64,000 nucleotides of DNA from Caecitellus pseudoparvulus (GCA_965644315.1 CBFFRQ010000032.1:620001-684000); one strand, 5' to 3'; positions 33,801 through 43,772 are shown, counted from the first letter of the stretch. A program made the numbers and translations. Notes: generated from the sequence alone by a model not told the origin.

Positions 33801-34377
33801 CCAGGGTACAGCGTCTGGGGGCGAGTGGCTTGGGGGCAGCACTTTGCTGCCACCCTCCAAGGTGGAACAGGCTTGGAACGATGGCTTGACTTTGTCAGCC
33901 AACGCCAGCGTGTCCATGTACACTCCGCTGCTCGTACTGCACAAAGACGTCATTGTGAACTTCAGCAAGACTCTGCCCTCTGGCAGCCGGCGCCTGGTGG
34001 CGTGGACCAAGCAGGTGGCGGAGAGCATGCGGGGCCCCATGCGTGATGGGCTGGAGAATCTGGGCAGGGCCTTGCCTCGGCCCACCACCTCTGCAGCTGC
34101 AGATGACCGCCGGGGTTCGGGGGGCGAGGACGGCGGGCCCAGTGGCCGCAAGCGCCCTCCCCCACCCCCCACGAAGGGTGGTGCTTCCGGCCCCAAGCGC
34201 GTGCCCAAGGCGCCAGAGCGCATGGACTCCAAGGCCATGTCAGCTGTGCGGGAGGAAGAGGAGCCCCCCAACAGCCCGCCATCCCCGGGCGTCTCCAATA
34301 CGGGTGTGAGCAAGCGCAGCAAGCGCCCCAGCCTGCTCATGTACGGGCAGGGGGGGTCATCCTCGCCCATTCTGTGA
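27841..34377 (+). CDS. Giant PH-domain and cyclic-nucleotide-binding-domain protein
   Basis: Likely a signalling scaffold or sensor at membranes. Three exons (27841-27909, 28068-28242, 28328-34377) give 2,097 residues; introns are 158 and 85 bp (GTGAGC, GTGCGT). Residues ~20-128 are a PH domain: FKRRFFVLRDSVLEYYRDE, then SGRIDLNT joined to VMAVEA, FGMELTTDARVYIVAP and the closing helix with EWLDRLQSVI. At least three cyclic-nucleotide-binding (CNB) folds follow. The first begins DRLLSMFKLHNVPAGTMIKV (~971), resumes at SFYILLHGRVRC (~1169) after an insertion, and ends near FLLELPKSRFPLL (~1600). The second (~1665-1765) is best: FVPQGGTLFKPGDDGDCAYI, MRGEVALSV and GEEALVLPGPRLTRAT, keeping the Glu and Arg that contact cyclic nucleotide. 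The third is degenerate (SLMVVAAGAVDISG, GEWLGGSTLL). No kinase, channel or exchange-factor domain is present. Linkers are Ala/Ser/Pro-rich, with a poly-Pro patch at 29503-29544. Confidence 0.85.
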
Positions 34378-34414
34378 CCCGGCCTGGCATGGGATTGTCA
34401 GGCCTGCAAGCCCC

Positions 34415-37400
34415 TCATGCATTGAACCTCCGCTGGATCTCAGTGTGCATGTCGCACAGCATGTCCACGTAGCTGCTGGCGCCGCCTGCTGCGTCCTCCA
34501 CGAGCGCCAAGGCGATCTTCGCTCGCATGTTCAGGTCCGACGGCACCACGACACGCACGGGCAGGAACGGCGTGCGCCACTTGCGACATTCACCAATCAT
34601 GTGCCACACGCGCTGGTTCAGGCCGGTCTCGAGGCGGGGCAGCTGCATGCCGGGTGGCAAGTCACTCGCAGGCCCAGCTGCATCCGGCCCGAACAGCTGC
34701 GACAGCAGCTCCTCCTCGCACGCCACACCCACGTACAGCCACAATGCACCACCGGCATCCAGAAGGTACACGCCTGTCTGCTTCAGTTTGGCTGCTGACG
34801 GGTACGTGGCGTCTGGCAGGGGCACGATGGAGGCCTTGTCCAGGGGCAGGCCAGTCTCCTCCAGCCCCGCCCCAATGCGCTGCGTGCCATCCATGACGGC
34901 AGCGGCCACCTTGTCATCAAATTCATCCAGCACTGTCCCATCAGCTGCATCCAGCTCATGCAGAGGGTACACTCGTCCATACAGCTTGAGCGCGATGTGG
35001 TCGGCGGGGCAATTCTGCAGGGCCAGGCACGCTGCCACCCGCTCGTCAGCGCGGGCCGTGACGCCGGCAAACGGGTTTCCTGGCGCACCTGTGCGCATGA
35101 CTGCTTGGGTGCCGGGGGTGGTCGGCGCCGGAGGGCTCACGGAGCCGCCCGTGGCCGCTGCGCTGAGTACTCGCTGCTTGTCGTTGTCCACGAATGCAGG
35201 GGACTTAAACAGACACGCCAAGAACAGCGGCAGTAGCTTGAGCGCATCGGGCAGGATGAGCTGAGCGGGCGCTGAGTGTGCCGCGCAGTTGCGGCGGTAG
35301 GACAGCAGCGACAGGACACAGCGCTCGGTGAGGTCAGTCCTGGCCTCGGCAGGCTGGCGCTTGCCTGCGAGGATGTCTCGAGCGCCCTGCCGGGCGACAG
35401 AGGCCAGGACAGCATCCCCGTCTACAGCCTTGAAGACATCCCCGATTTCCTCAGCCACGTGGATGGTGGTGTTGTGCACACGCACGCGGCGGGTGCCGTA
35501 CGCGGTGTTGTACAGCAGTGCCGCCTGGACGAAGACAATGTCCCCCTCATTCAGCGTGTGCCCATCATGCTCCAGCGTCACTTCCACGCTGGTGCCGGCA
35601 TCCACGACGGCAAAGTCGATTTCTGTCGGCGTCCGCTTGGAGAAGTTCCCGCTGTACTCCTTCACGCGCATGCCTCGGCTCACGCGCACCTTCATAACCG
35701 CGTTGAAGCCCATCTCCCGGCCCAGTCGCGCTCGTGTGCCCATCACAACAGCCTGCACAGCCTGCGCATCCTTGCAGGAGGGCAACTCGGCCACACAAGA
35801 GTACTCTCGATGAGTGGACGCCAAGCTTGTCGCAGTGCCTGCTCGTTGGCGGCTCTGGGCCGGGTCTGCTGCGGCACTTCCCCCCGTGGGGGGTCCACTC
35901 ATGGGCGGTCCGCCTGTCGGCGGTCCGCCTGTCGGCGGTCCGCCGCGAGGAGGTCCGCTGGTTGGAGGCCCACTGGTGGGCTGTCCCCCAGCCCCGGCGC
36001 TGGAGCCACGCCTTCCACGCACAGCGACGGCCGTGGCGACGTTGGTGTCGAAGGCAGGATGCACTTCTACAGACCCTCCCGTGCGTGAGGCGAGGATGGA
36101 AAGTAGAGGCAAGTCCACAGACCCCGAAGACAAAGCGAGAATGTCCACACCCACACTGGCGTCTACTGCCTTCTCAGCCAAGGCGAGGTAGAAGTCCGTC
36201 TCAGCCCCGGCCTGGGGCGTGTACAGTTCTGCCTCCTTGTCCCCGCCATATGCCCGCACGGTCTCCCGCTGCTTGGTACTGCCCACGCCAATGGTAGGCA
36301 GGGATGACGCAAAGACCGACACACGCCCACCCCCCAGCTCACCCACACCCTCAACAAGGGCAGTCAGCACGGCACCTGTGGCGGCAGACACGGTGGGCAC
36401 CGTGGTTGCGTGAGCAGCCAGCGCGTCCAGCGACTGCAGGATGCGCTCCCGGGCCACTGACCGGCGGGGAGCCCATACATCCGGGGGCAGTGGCACGAAT
36501 GGGTCGTCCAGGTCCGACACCACTGTCCACCCGACACCTTGGCTGCCACTGCCAGACGTAGACATGAAGTGCAGGCGAGTGTCGAAGCCCACGATGCCAA
36601 CCCGCACGATGTCCCCGCCCGGCAAGAAGTTCAAGCAGCCAGCAATGGCTTCCAGTGCCGCACGCGTGGCCCCTGAGATAATGGCCTGTGTCGTTGTCTC
36701 TACGGCGAACACAAAGATGGGGTCGGGAATGGTGTCCCCAGTCCAGTACGACTTGGGCGCGGCCAGCTCAATGCTACCCATGTTCAGCTCGACACGCTGC
36801 TCCCGATCGCGCCGGTTGCCAAAGCTGTCCAGGGAGCAGACATACCACTCTGGTGTATCGTTCAACTTACCACAGAAGTTGCACTCCCACTGCCGGCCGT
36901 GGGTCATCCACCCAGCGAAGGGGTTCAAGTACGCCAAGCACCGCGCGCAGCGGACAGGGCCAGCCTCGCCAAAGTCCACACATGACAGCGCACGCTCGCC
37001 GGCATCAACGCGAGGTCGAGCCAGGGGCGTCACATGCACGGTCATGGGCACCCCCACTTCGCTGGCCAGCTCAGCGTCAAAAGGCACGCGGCAAACAGTG
37101 CTGCGCATGAAGCGGGGCGTGGCATTGCCAGTGTCCACAGCCACGAAGTGGCGCAAGCCCGTCGGCGCGGCAACGATCCCTTCTCCCTGCGTCAGCCACT
37201 CGCTGGCATCTTCTGGCGTGTTCCACTGTGGACGCGGGACAGCCTCAGGGTCAATGCGGGGGGTCTGGGACGCAGGCTTGGACATCTGCGGTGTCAGTGC
37301 TTTCCCGGGCTGGCCAGCTGGGCCGAAACTTGTTGGTGGGGACCCCAACGCCCCTGCAGCCAGCGGAGGGGGTCGATCGACCCCCATGCCTGTCGGTGGA

Positions 37401-38068
37401 CCGCCCATGCCAGTTGGTGGCCCGCCCATGCCTGTCGGTGGACCGCCCATGCCAGTTGGCGGCCCACCCATACCTGTCGGTGGACCACCCATGCCTGTCG
37501 GTGGGCCACCCATACCTGTCGGTGGACCTCCCATGCCGGTTGGTGGACCACCCATGCTCGTTGGTGGCCCGCCCATGCCGGTTGGTGGACCACCCATGCT
37601 CGTTGGTGGCCCACCCATGCCTGTCGGTGGGGCGCCCATGCTGGTCGGTGGCCCACCCATGCCTGTCGGTGGGGCGCCCATGCTGGTCGGTGGACCGCCC
37701 ATGCCTGTCGGTGGCCCACCCATGCCGGTTGGTGGCCCACCCATGCCTGTCGGTGGGCCGCCCATGCCTGTAGGTGGACCGCCATGCGCCACAGATCCTG
37801 TGTTAGGGTTGTAGAATGAAGAGCCTCCCACAGGAGGTTTGGAAGGCTGTGGTGCTGGAGCACCAGCAGATTTTACAGGAGGAGGGGGGGCGAAGCCGCC
37901 GCTGGGCTGGGCGCCTCGAGCTGTCGGGGGTGTGGGGGCCGTCGTGCCAAGTGGAGGACCTGTGGGTGGACCTCCCGATGATGCTGCCTGAGAATTGGTC
38001 GGCTGGGATTGTGGAGGGAAAGGGGGAGGCGTCGGCACTGAGCCAGGCTGTCCCCACGGTGCTGCCAT
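34415..38068 (-). CDS. SEC24: COPII coat subunit SEC24
   Basis: SEC24 selects cargo for COPII vesicles leaving the endoplasmic reticulum and pairs with SEC23. One exon, 1,217 residues, within the family range. Residues 1-230 are Pro/Gly/Gln-rich and include 19 heptads of consensus GGPPTGM. The zinc-finger domain has VRCARCLAYLNPF and WECNFCGKLND (two Cys-x2-Cys pairs). The trunk follows, including DPIFVFAVETTTQAIISG and LALSSGSVDLPLLS. Next comes a second Pro/Gly-rich insert (residues ~693-728), then the beta-sandwich (KVRVSRGMRVKEYSGNF), the helical domain (LLSYRRNCAAHSAPAQLILP) and a gelsolin-like end (LYGRVYPLHELD; GALWLYVGVACEEELL). It ends 38 bp from the convergent stop of the PH/CNB gene. 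Paralog type (A/B versus C/D) cannot be assigned by eye. Confidence 0.95.
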   Translation of the reverse strand: MAAPWGQPGSVPTPPPFPPQSQPTNSQAASSGGPPTGPPLGTTAPTPPTARGAQPSGGFAPPPPVKSAGAPAPQPSKPPVGGSSFYNPNTGSVAHGGPPTGMGGPPTGMGGPPTGMGGPPTGMGGPPTSMGAPPTGMGGPPTSMGAPPTGMGGPPTSMGGPPTGMGGPPTSMGGPPTGMGGPPTGMGGPPTGMGGPPTGMGGPPTGMGGPPTGMGGPPTGMGGPPTGMGVDRPPPLAAGALGSPPTSFGPAGQPGKALTPQMSKPASQTPRIDPEAVPRPQWNTPEDASEWLTQGEGIVAAPTGLRHFVAVDTGNATPRFMRSTVCRVPFDAELASEVGVPMTVHVTPLARPRVDAGERALSCVDFGEAGPVRCARCLAYLNPFAGWMTHGRQWECNFCGKLNDTPEWYVCSLDSFGNRRDREQRVELNMGSIELAAPKSYWTGDTIPDPIFVFAVETTTQAIISGATRAALEAIAGCLNFLPGGDIVRVGIVGFDTRLHFMSTSGSGSQGVGWTVVSDLDDPFVPLPPDVWAPRRSVARERILQSLDALAAHATTVPTVSAATGAVLTALVEGVGELGGGRVSVFASSLPTIGVGSTKQRETVRAYGGDKEAELYTPQAGAETDFYLALAEKAVDASVGVDILALSSGSVDLPLLSILASRTGGSVEVHPAFDTNVATAVAVRGRRGSSAGAGGQPTSGPPTSGPPRGGPPTGGPPTGGPPMSGPPTGGSAAADPAQSRQRAGTATSLASTHREYSCVAELPSCKDAQAVQAVVMGTRARLGREMGFNAVMKVRVSRGMRVKEYSGNFSKRTPTEIDFAVVDAGTSVEVTLEHDGHTLNEGDIVFVQAALLYNTAYGTRRVRVHNTTIHVAEEIGDVFKAVDGDAVLASVARQGARDILAGKRQPAEARTDLTERCVLSLLSYRRNCAAHSAPAQLILPDALKLLPLFLACLFKSPAFVDNDKQRVLSAAATGGSVSPPAPTTPGTQAVMRTGAPGNPFAGVTARADERVAACLALQNCPADHIALKLYGRVYPLHELDAADGTVLDEFDDKVAAAVMDGTQRIGAGLEETGLPLDKASIVPLPDATYPSAAKLKQTGVYLLDAGGALWLYVGVACEEELLSQLFGPDAAGPASDLPPGMQLPRLETGLNQRVWHMIGECRKWRTPFLPVRVVVPSDLNMRAKIALALVEDAAGGASSYVDMLCDMHTEIQRRFNA
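35884..35990 (-). repeat. Short Pro/Gly repeat inserted inside SEC24
   Basis: Encodes about 35 residues of imperfect GPPTGG/GPPTSG units (residues ~693-728 of SEC24). It sits where the trunk domain passes into the beta-sandwich, a place where the folded core normally continues. The units resemble, but are not identical to, the N-terminal heptads. Confidence 0.8.
37385..37783 (-). repeat. 21-bp tandem repeat (19 copies) in the SEC24 N-terminus
   Basis: About 399 bp made of 21-bp units, each coding GGPPTGM. Four units carry Ser for Gly (TSM) and two carry Ala for the second Gly (GAPPTGM). The variants alternate in the middle of the array, which suggests units duplicated as pairs. Codon differences (GTCGGT versus GTTGGT on the plus strand) mark higher-order blocks. 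Unit length is a multiple of three, so copy-number change keeps the frame. Confidence 0.95.
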
Positions 38069-38480
38069 GGTGCTATTTCCGCAGGGAGTGAATCAGTTGG
38101 TGGATGGCCACTTATAGAATGGCGCCAAGCAAAAGAAACGCAGGCAAAGACGGGCTTCCTAACTTTGCAGTTTCAACGAGCTTCCCTGGGTGTGTGCTTG
38201 AGGCCAGAGGGAGTGCTGGCGGTGAAGTGCGAAGCGCTGCGGAACTTTGCGTCGCGCTCCCACGTGGCTCACTGCCAGCTGCAGTGGCCTCGTGTGCGAT
38301 GAAGCAGGCACTGCAAACCTTGCTGCAGGCCCTACTGAGGGGGATATCGTTTTGAAAAGTGCTGGTCTGGGTAGGCCCATCGATGCAGCGTGCTCAGGCC
38401 AAGTCGCTGAACTGAAGGCGAGAAGGAATGCTGGTGCCAGCAATGAAGCGTAGTCAAGTGCATTGCCATGCCCCCTCACA
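38069..38480. promoter_or_regulatory. Intergenic region (412 bp): SEC24 promoter and H+-PPase 3' flank
   Basis: Lies upstream of SEC24 (-) and downstream of the H+-PPase stop as the minus strand is read in order. A CTTATAGAATGG stretch at about 38110-38121 is a weak TATA-like candidate in minus-strand context only. No other gene seen. Confidence 0.35.
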
Positions 38481-41116
38481 CTACTCAGTGAGGCGGGAGA
38501 CGAAAAGCGGGCCAAGAACCAGGATGGTGGTGGACAGCAGCTTGATGACGACGTGCAGGCTGGGCCCCGCCGTGTCCTTGAACGGGTCGCCAACTGTGTC
38601 CCCTGTGACGCTGGCCTTGTGCGCTTCGCTGCCCTTGCCGCCGTGGTTGCCCATTTCGATGTACTTCTTGGCGTTGTCCCACGCGCCGCCGACATTGTCC
38701 AGGAACAGCGCCATGAGGATGCCTGCCACGGTGCCGAACATGAGGAAGGCAGAGAGCACCTCTGCCCCCAGCAGCGGGCGGCCAGTGGCCTCCCCCACCA
38801 TGCGGAAGACGATGCCCACTGCCACAGGCATGCCCACTGCGAGGAGGCCAGGCAGGCGCATCTCTCGCAGGGCGGCCGCCGTGACGATGCTGACGCAGGC
38901 CTTGTACTTGGGGCGTTCCTTCCAGTCCATGATGCCTGGGTGTTCCCGGAACTGCCGGCGTACTTCGTGCACCACCTCCATGGCAGTGCGCCCGACGGCA
39001 GACACGGAGAGGCCGACGAAGAAGAACACCATCATGACGCCCAGCAGGCCGCCAATGAGCACCTCTGGCGTGGTGATGTCCACGGAGTCGAAGGCTCGCC
39101 CAGCAAAGGCGGAGAACTCGTCCAGCAGCGCGCCGAAGAGCAGGAAACACGCCATGGCCGCAGAGCCAATGCTGTACCCTTTCGTGATGGCCTTCGTGAC
39201 GTTGCCTGCGGCATCCAGGCGGTCTGTCGCGTCACGCACCGACTCTGGCTGCTGCGACATCTCCACAATGCCCCCAGCGTTGTCAGCCACTGGTCCGAAG
39301 TTGTTCATGGCCAGCACATACCCAGCCGAGCTCAGCATGCCCATGGTGGCAACAGCCGTCCCGAACAGGCCTGCAGAATTGCCCTGCCCGATGCCACTGC
39401 TGCGGCCCAGCCAGTACGCCGCAATGACAGCGATGCTGACGGCGAGGACAGGCACGACTGTGGACTGCATGCCCATGGCCACCCCCGTGATGATGTTGGT
39501 GCCGTGGCCTGTCGTGCTGGCGGCGGCGATGTTCTTCACCGGCGCATAGGCGTAGTCTGTGAAGTACTGTGTAGACAGGACGAAGATGTAGGAGGTGCAC
39601 ATGCCGATGATGCCGCAGCCGAAGAAGTTGAACCATGCCCACGGCGCCACCTCTGTGTACAGCAGCCAGCGTGTGGCGATGGCGAAGCCCACGACAGCCA
39701 GCGCCAGCGCCACGGTGTAGCCCCGCTGCAGCACTGCCATGGGGTTGCCGGTGGCGTCACCGGGGCGGGCCCGCGTGCCGTCGCCCACCGCCAGCACCCC
39801 AGCCGAGGACACGACGATGTCGAAGGCGTGGATGACAACAGGGAAGAAGATGAAGGCAGAGGGGGACTCCAGGCCGCCTTCACGGGCCAGCGTGCCGCCC
39901 AGGATCATGGCGCCAATGATCTCTGCCGCCACAGACTCGAAGATGTCCGCGGAGGAACCGACGCAGTCGCCCACCATGTCCCCCACCAGGTCAGCGATGA
40001 CGGCAGGGTTGCGGGGGTCATCCTCGGGGATGCCAGCCTCGATCTTGCCCACCATGTCCGCGCCCACATCCGCTGCCTTGGTGTACACGCCGCCGCCCAG
40101 CTGCATGAAGAGCGCCACGAAGGAGGCACCGAAGCCGTAGCCGACAATGAGCAGGGGGATGTCTGTGGCAGGCACCGTGCCAGGCAGGGCGGGGGAGCCC
40201 GCGGCGGGGACGAAGAACAGGTACATGACAGCGTGCAGCAGCGTGACCCCCACCACGCACATGGCGATGACGAGGACGGCGGAGAAGGCGCCGCCCCGAA
40301 AGCAGATGATGAGGGACTCCATGTAGCTGCGCCGGGCAGCAGAGGCCACCCGGATGTTGGCTTGCGCAGACACCCACATGGACACGTAGCCTGCAATGGC
40401 GGAGCAGACGGCGCCCAGGATGAACGAGAGGGTGCCTATTGCACCCAGGACGTTGGAGCCCAGGGAGTCGATGCCTGTGCCCATGTGGTCTGGGCGCAGC
40501 TTGTACGAGAGGAAGATGAGGATGGCCACCACCACTGCCAGCTGGGCGATGGCGCGGTATTGGACTCGCAGGAAGCCTGCGCACCAGGGCATGAGCGTGT
40601 GCGCCAGAGCGCTCCACGTGGACAGGCGCTCAGCTACACACCTTCGGACCCCTCGCGAACAGGGTCAGCGATGGCTCGCATTTCAGGAGTGCCATCGTCT
40701 TTGGACAGTACCCAGCTGCGCAGGGGCAGGCAGGCATGCGTGGCGGCCAGGGGCAAGTGCGGTGTGCGCGCTCAAGTCCCGCATTTCGCCGGCCACCCCT
40801 ATTGCGGCACAGCGACGTACTCGGATAGGTACTTGGCAAAGATCAGACCACACGCGCAAATGGCCAGCACGACGATCATGTATGCTTGCTCCCCGGCGAA
40901 GAAACTCAGCAGGAGGCCACCAGCCATGACTGCTCCCATGGGCTGTGCCATGCGGGAGAGGGGGGAAGCCCGCACACCCTTGATGCGGCGTTGGCTGGGC
41001 CCCATGGGGCTGGGCGGGACAGAGAAAGACTTGGGAGCATCTTGCTGTGCAGATGTGCCCGGCCCTGCGCCGCCTTCCAAGTCAGGCACTTCCCCGGCTC
41101 CTGGCCGACGCAACAT
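38481..41116 (-). CDS. Membrane H+-translocating pyrophosphatase, K+-independent (type II)
   Basis: Pumps protons into acidic compartments (vacuole, acidocalcisome or Golgi) using pyrophosphate. Three exons (41116-40833, 40715-40642, 40576-38481) give 817 residues. Introns are 117 bp (GTACCT) and 65 bp (GTGTGT). The small middle exon supplies SKDDGTPEMRAIADPVREGS and joins EG to FLRVQY, a family landmark. The substrate site is clear: DVGADMVGKIEAG, EDDPRNPAVIAD, LVGDMVGDCVGSSAD, and in the C-terminal half GDTVGDPFKDTAGPSLHV. The K+-determining site reads AGNVTKAITKGYSIGSA (~residue 575-590). Lys after GNxT marks K+-independent enzymes, as in Arabidopsis AVP2. About 15-16 hydrophobic helices are visible. 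The N-terminal ~60 residues are hydrophilic; several in-frame Mets make the exact start uncertain. Confidence 0.93.
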
Positions 41117-41350
41117 GCTGTGGTGGTGCCGGCGTGGTCAGGGAATCACTGCGAGCGAGCGTTCACTCGTGGGCCTGCATTCAAGGCGGCAACGGTGCCA
41201 CTACACTGTCGCGTGTGGGCTCCTCATGCTGGCAGGGGGCACTCGGCGGTGCAGGTTGGCGCAGCGGCGAATTGTCGGATTTTGCGGCGAGGCGGGGAGT
41301 GACCTGGCGCAGCGGGGCACCGCACCAGCCCCTCCCGCGCGCAAGCTCGC
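41117..41350. promoter_or_regulatory. H+-PPase upstream region / RSP7 downstream flank
   Basis: 234 bp upstream of the H+-PPase (-) and just below the RSP7-like stop. Contains CGGATTTTGCGGCGA at 41276-41290, similar to a stretch in the GPN2/L,D-transpeptidase promoter. Confidence 0.35.
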
Positions 41351-42958
41351 TCAAACGGCAGAAGCCAAGTGTGCCTGTTCCTGGCGCTGCAGGGCGATGT
41401 CTGCAGCGAAGTCCAGCACCGCCTGCAGCTCCACCAAGCCCTCGCCAGCCTGCCCTGCGCCAACGGCGGCAGAGAGCACTGCCCGCACAGTGCCGTCGTC
41501 GAAGCCCATCTCCTGGGACAGCATGGACGCCACCTCCCCCGTGTAGGCGGCGCCGGTGGTGTCCACCTCCAGCTCTGTCAGGCGGTCTGCCAGGGTCTTG
41601 ACCCACTCCCCCACCGCCAGGCCACCCAGCGTCTGCATCTCGTCGCTGTCCCGGTACTGCCGCAGGGCCACGGAGGCCTCCGCTGACAGCTGCACCGCCA
41701 CCATGGCGGAGATGATGCTGGCTGCCCGGTCCACGAAGGGGCCGTACTCCAGCGTCCCGTCGTCGTCCACGCTGGCCTCCGCCAGCAGGGCGTGGGTCTG
41801 CACGGTGGTCAGGCCCAGGTCCGCCCCCCGCAGCGCGTGGTGCAGGTGCTCCAGGGACAGCCGACCAGTGCCCTCGGGGTCTGCCGCCTGGCAGTGTGCC
41901 AGGAGGAAGTCCCGCATGTCGGCCTCCTCCCTGGGCAGGCGCGCATGCTCGAACTGGGCCGCCACCATCTCCAGCAGCACCTCCACGCACACGGGCTCGA
42001 ACTCGGAGTACGAGATCTGCCCGTCGTGGTCCTCGTCCGCCTCCATCAGGATGGCGTTGATTTCCCGCCGCGTCAGGCCCAGGGAGCTGCCTCGCAGCGC
42101 GTCCTCAAACTCGGTCCGCGACAGCGTGCCGCTGCCGTCCTTGTCCGCCGTCGTGAACATGTCACGCAGGGTGTCCTGCAGCTGCTCCTTGGTCAGCCCG
42201 TGGAAGAGGAAGGCCTCAGCCTGCTGCGTCGCGGCCTCCTTGCGCTCCTCCTGCTGCTCGTCGTGGCGGCGGGCAGCCTGCAGCGTCTCCAGTAGGTCCA
42301 CTGCCAGGGGCACGAATTCCATGTAGTCGATGCGCCCATCCCCATCAGTGTCGGCTTCCGCCAGCAGCAGACGGGTGTCCATCAGCGGGATGTCCAGCTT
42401 GTTGCAGAAGGCCTCGATCACCTGCAGGGGCGGGGGTGCGCGTGAGCAGGTGCGGTTTTTGGACCTGCGCGACCCGACATCGGCCTCCCCCAACGCCCAC
42501 CACGCACCGACTTGAACTCCTTACGGTCCAACACGCCGTTGCCATCCTTGTCAGCATCCTGGAAAATCGCCCGGATGCGCTCTTCCATCTCCTCGGGCGA
42601 CAGGAAGTGGGGGTCTGCCCCGCCGCCAACTGCGCAGGGGGACAAAGTGCGGCGGCGGATGCGGCGGTCCATCGACTCTGCCTGCTGGCAGAGGAGACAG
42701 CCACACACCTGCCGATGAAGCATCGCCAAAGTAACGCGCTCCAAACTCCAGGATCCATGCCTCTGCGCCGTGCACGAGTGAGGGGCCGTGGCTTGCTGGC
42801 CTGTGCAAGCAATTTCCGCCGTGCTCAGCCCAGCACCCACCTGGGTCTGCGGGCGCCTCATCCTTAGGGTAGTTGCGCAGCACCTCGCGTGCGAAGTCCT
42901 TCAGCACTTGAGGGAATTCGGGGGGGATGGCCATGCGGCTCGCGTACGCCGAAGCCAT
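41351..42958 (-). CDS. RIIa-domain and EF-hand protein, radial spoke protein 7-like
   Basis: A probable axonemal calcium-binding protein. Four exons (42958-42841, 42762-42709, 42629-42508, 42421-41351) give 454 residues; introns are 78, 79 and 86 bp. Residues ~9-55 are an RIIa dimerisation/docking motif: AIPPEFPQVLKDFAREVLRN, then AWILEFGARYF joined across intron 1. Such motifs dock on A-kinase-anchor-like helices in radial spokes. Then EF-hands: DADKDGNGVLDRKEF, EADTDGDGRIDYMEF, TADKDGSGTLSRTEF and EADEDHDGQISYSEF look calcium-competent. AADPEGTGRLSLEHL and EASVDDDGTLEYGPF are weaker. RIIa plus several EF-hands is the layout described for Chlamydomonas RSP7. Other RIIa/EF-hand ciliary proteins are possible. 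It shares a 184-bp promoter with the GNAT gene. Confidence 0.82.
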
Positions 42959-43142
42959 GCCTGGCAGCTCGTGAGTCGGCCAAGCGACGGTCAGGTGCCA
43001 AACAATCGCTGCTGCACAATAGAGCAGCACAACTGGCAGCGGCTCAGGTGAATGTCGCGTTCTTGGACGCACGCTTCCGGTGCAGGGTGTGTGTCTGGCG
43101 TGGTTTTTGAGGGGCGACCTCAGTCTGCGCAGGCTGACCATC
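42959..43142. promoter_or_regulatory. Divergent promoter region, RSP7-like / GNAT
   Basis: 184 bp between opposed starts. No TATA box or recognised element is visible. Confidence 0.4.
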
Positions 43143-43772
43143 ATGGCCGCAGGGCATGCCGAAGGCGCATCCCCGTTCACTGTGCGAAGTTCAACGGAGA
43201 AAGATGTTGCCAGCATTATGAGCGTGGTGAATGCAGCGTACTCCGTCGAGAAGGACCCCGGGTCTGGTGAGGGAGCTCTTACGCAGTGCAGAGTGGTCTG
43301 AGCACCAATTTCCGCTCCCCACGCAGGCGTTTCCTTCAAGACTGGAGATCGGTTCACGGAGGAGAGCGAAGTAGAAGCCTTCACGTCCGACAATCGATGC
43401 CTCGTGGCCGTATTGGACGGGGCTGTTGTCGGCTGCATTTGCTGGGATGCCTTGTCTCGTGACGCCTCCGGTGCTTGTGTCGGAGAGTTCGGCCCGCTGG
43501 CCGTCTCACCGGCCGCTCGCGGCAAGGGCATTGCACGAGCCCTCGTGAGGGCGGTGGAAGATGTCTTCCTCTCAGGCGGCGCCAGCGCCTCGCAGCTCAG
43601 CATCGTGGACTGCAGGACGGACCTGCCGCCCTTCTACGCCAAGCTGGGGTACACCGAGACCGACCGGGTGCCAGTGGACGCGTCCCTGCCCCAGTACCGC
43701 CTGGCCATGGCCAATTTGACGCGCCCCATTGCATTCGTCAAGTACGCCAAGTCCCTGTCCAGCGAAGCCTAG
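43143..43772 (+). CDS. GNAT-family N-acetyltransferase
   Basis: Transfers an acetyl group from acetyl-CoA to an unknown amine. Two exons (43143-43266, 43327-43772) across a 60-bp intron (GTGAGG) give 189 residues, typical for a single GNAT domain. Strand 1 and helix 1 are FTVRSSTEKDVASIMSVVNA. The central strands are CLVAVLDGAVVGCICWD and GEFGPLAVSPAARGKGIARA, which contains the acetyl-CoA pyrophosphate loop (ARGKGIARAL, matching R/Q-x-x-G-x-G/A). FYAKLGYTETDRV is the usual C-terminal strand-helix element. The substrate could be a small molecule or a protein N-terminus; the sequence does not say. It ends 21 bp from the convergent RFC4 stop. Confidence 0.88.

Noticed and set aside
37385-37783. 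CRISPR-like array
   Set aside because: Units are directly adjacent with no spacers, are coding, and this is a eukaryotic genome.
36441-37814. Plus-strand frame with VGGPPMP repeats
   Set aside because: It is the complement of the SEC24 repeat array; SEC24 is certain on the minus strand.
38463-41546. 1,027-codon open frame on the plus strand
   Set aside because: It lies opposite the H+-PPase, whose motifs and exon joins are clear. The translation is His/Arg/Gly-rich without domains, as expected for an antisense frame in GC-rich DNA.
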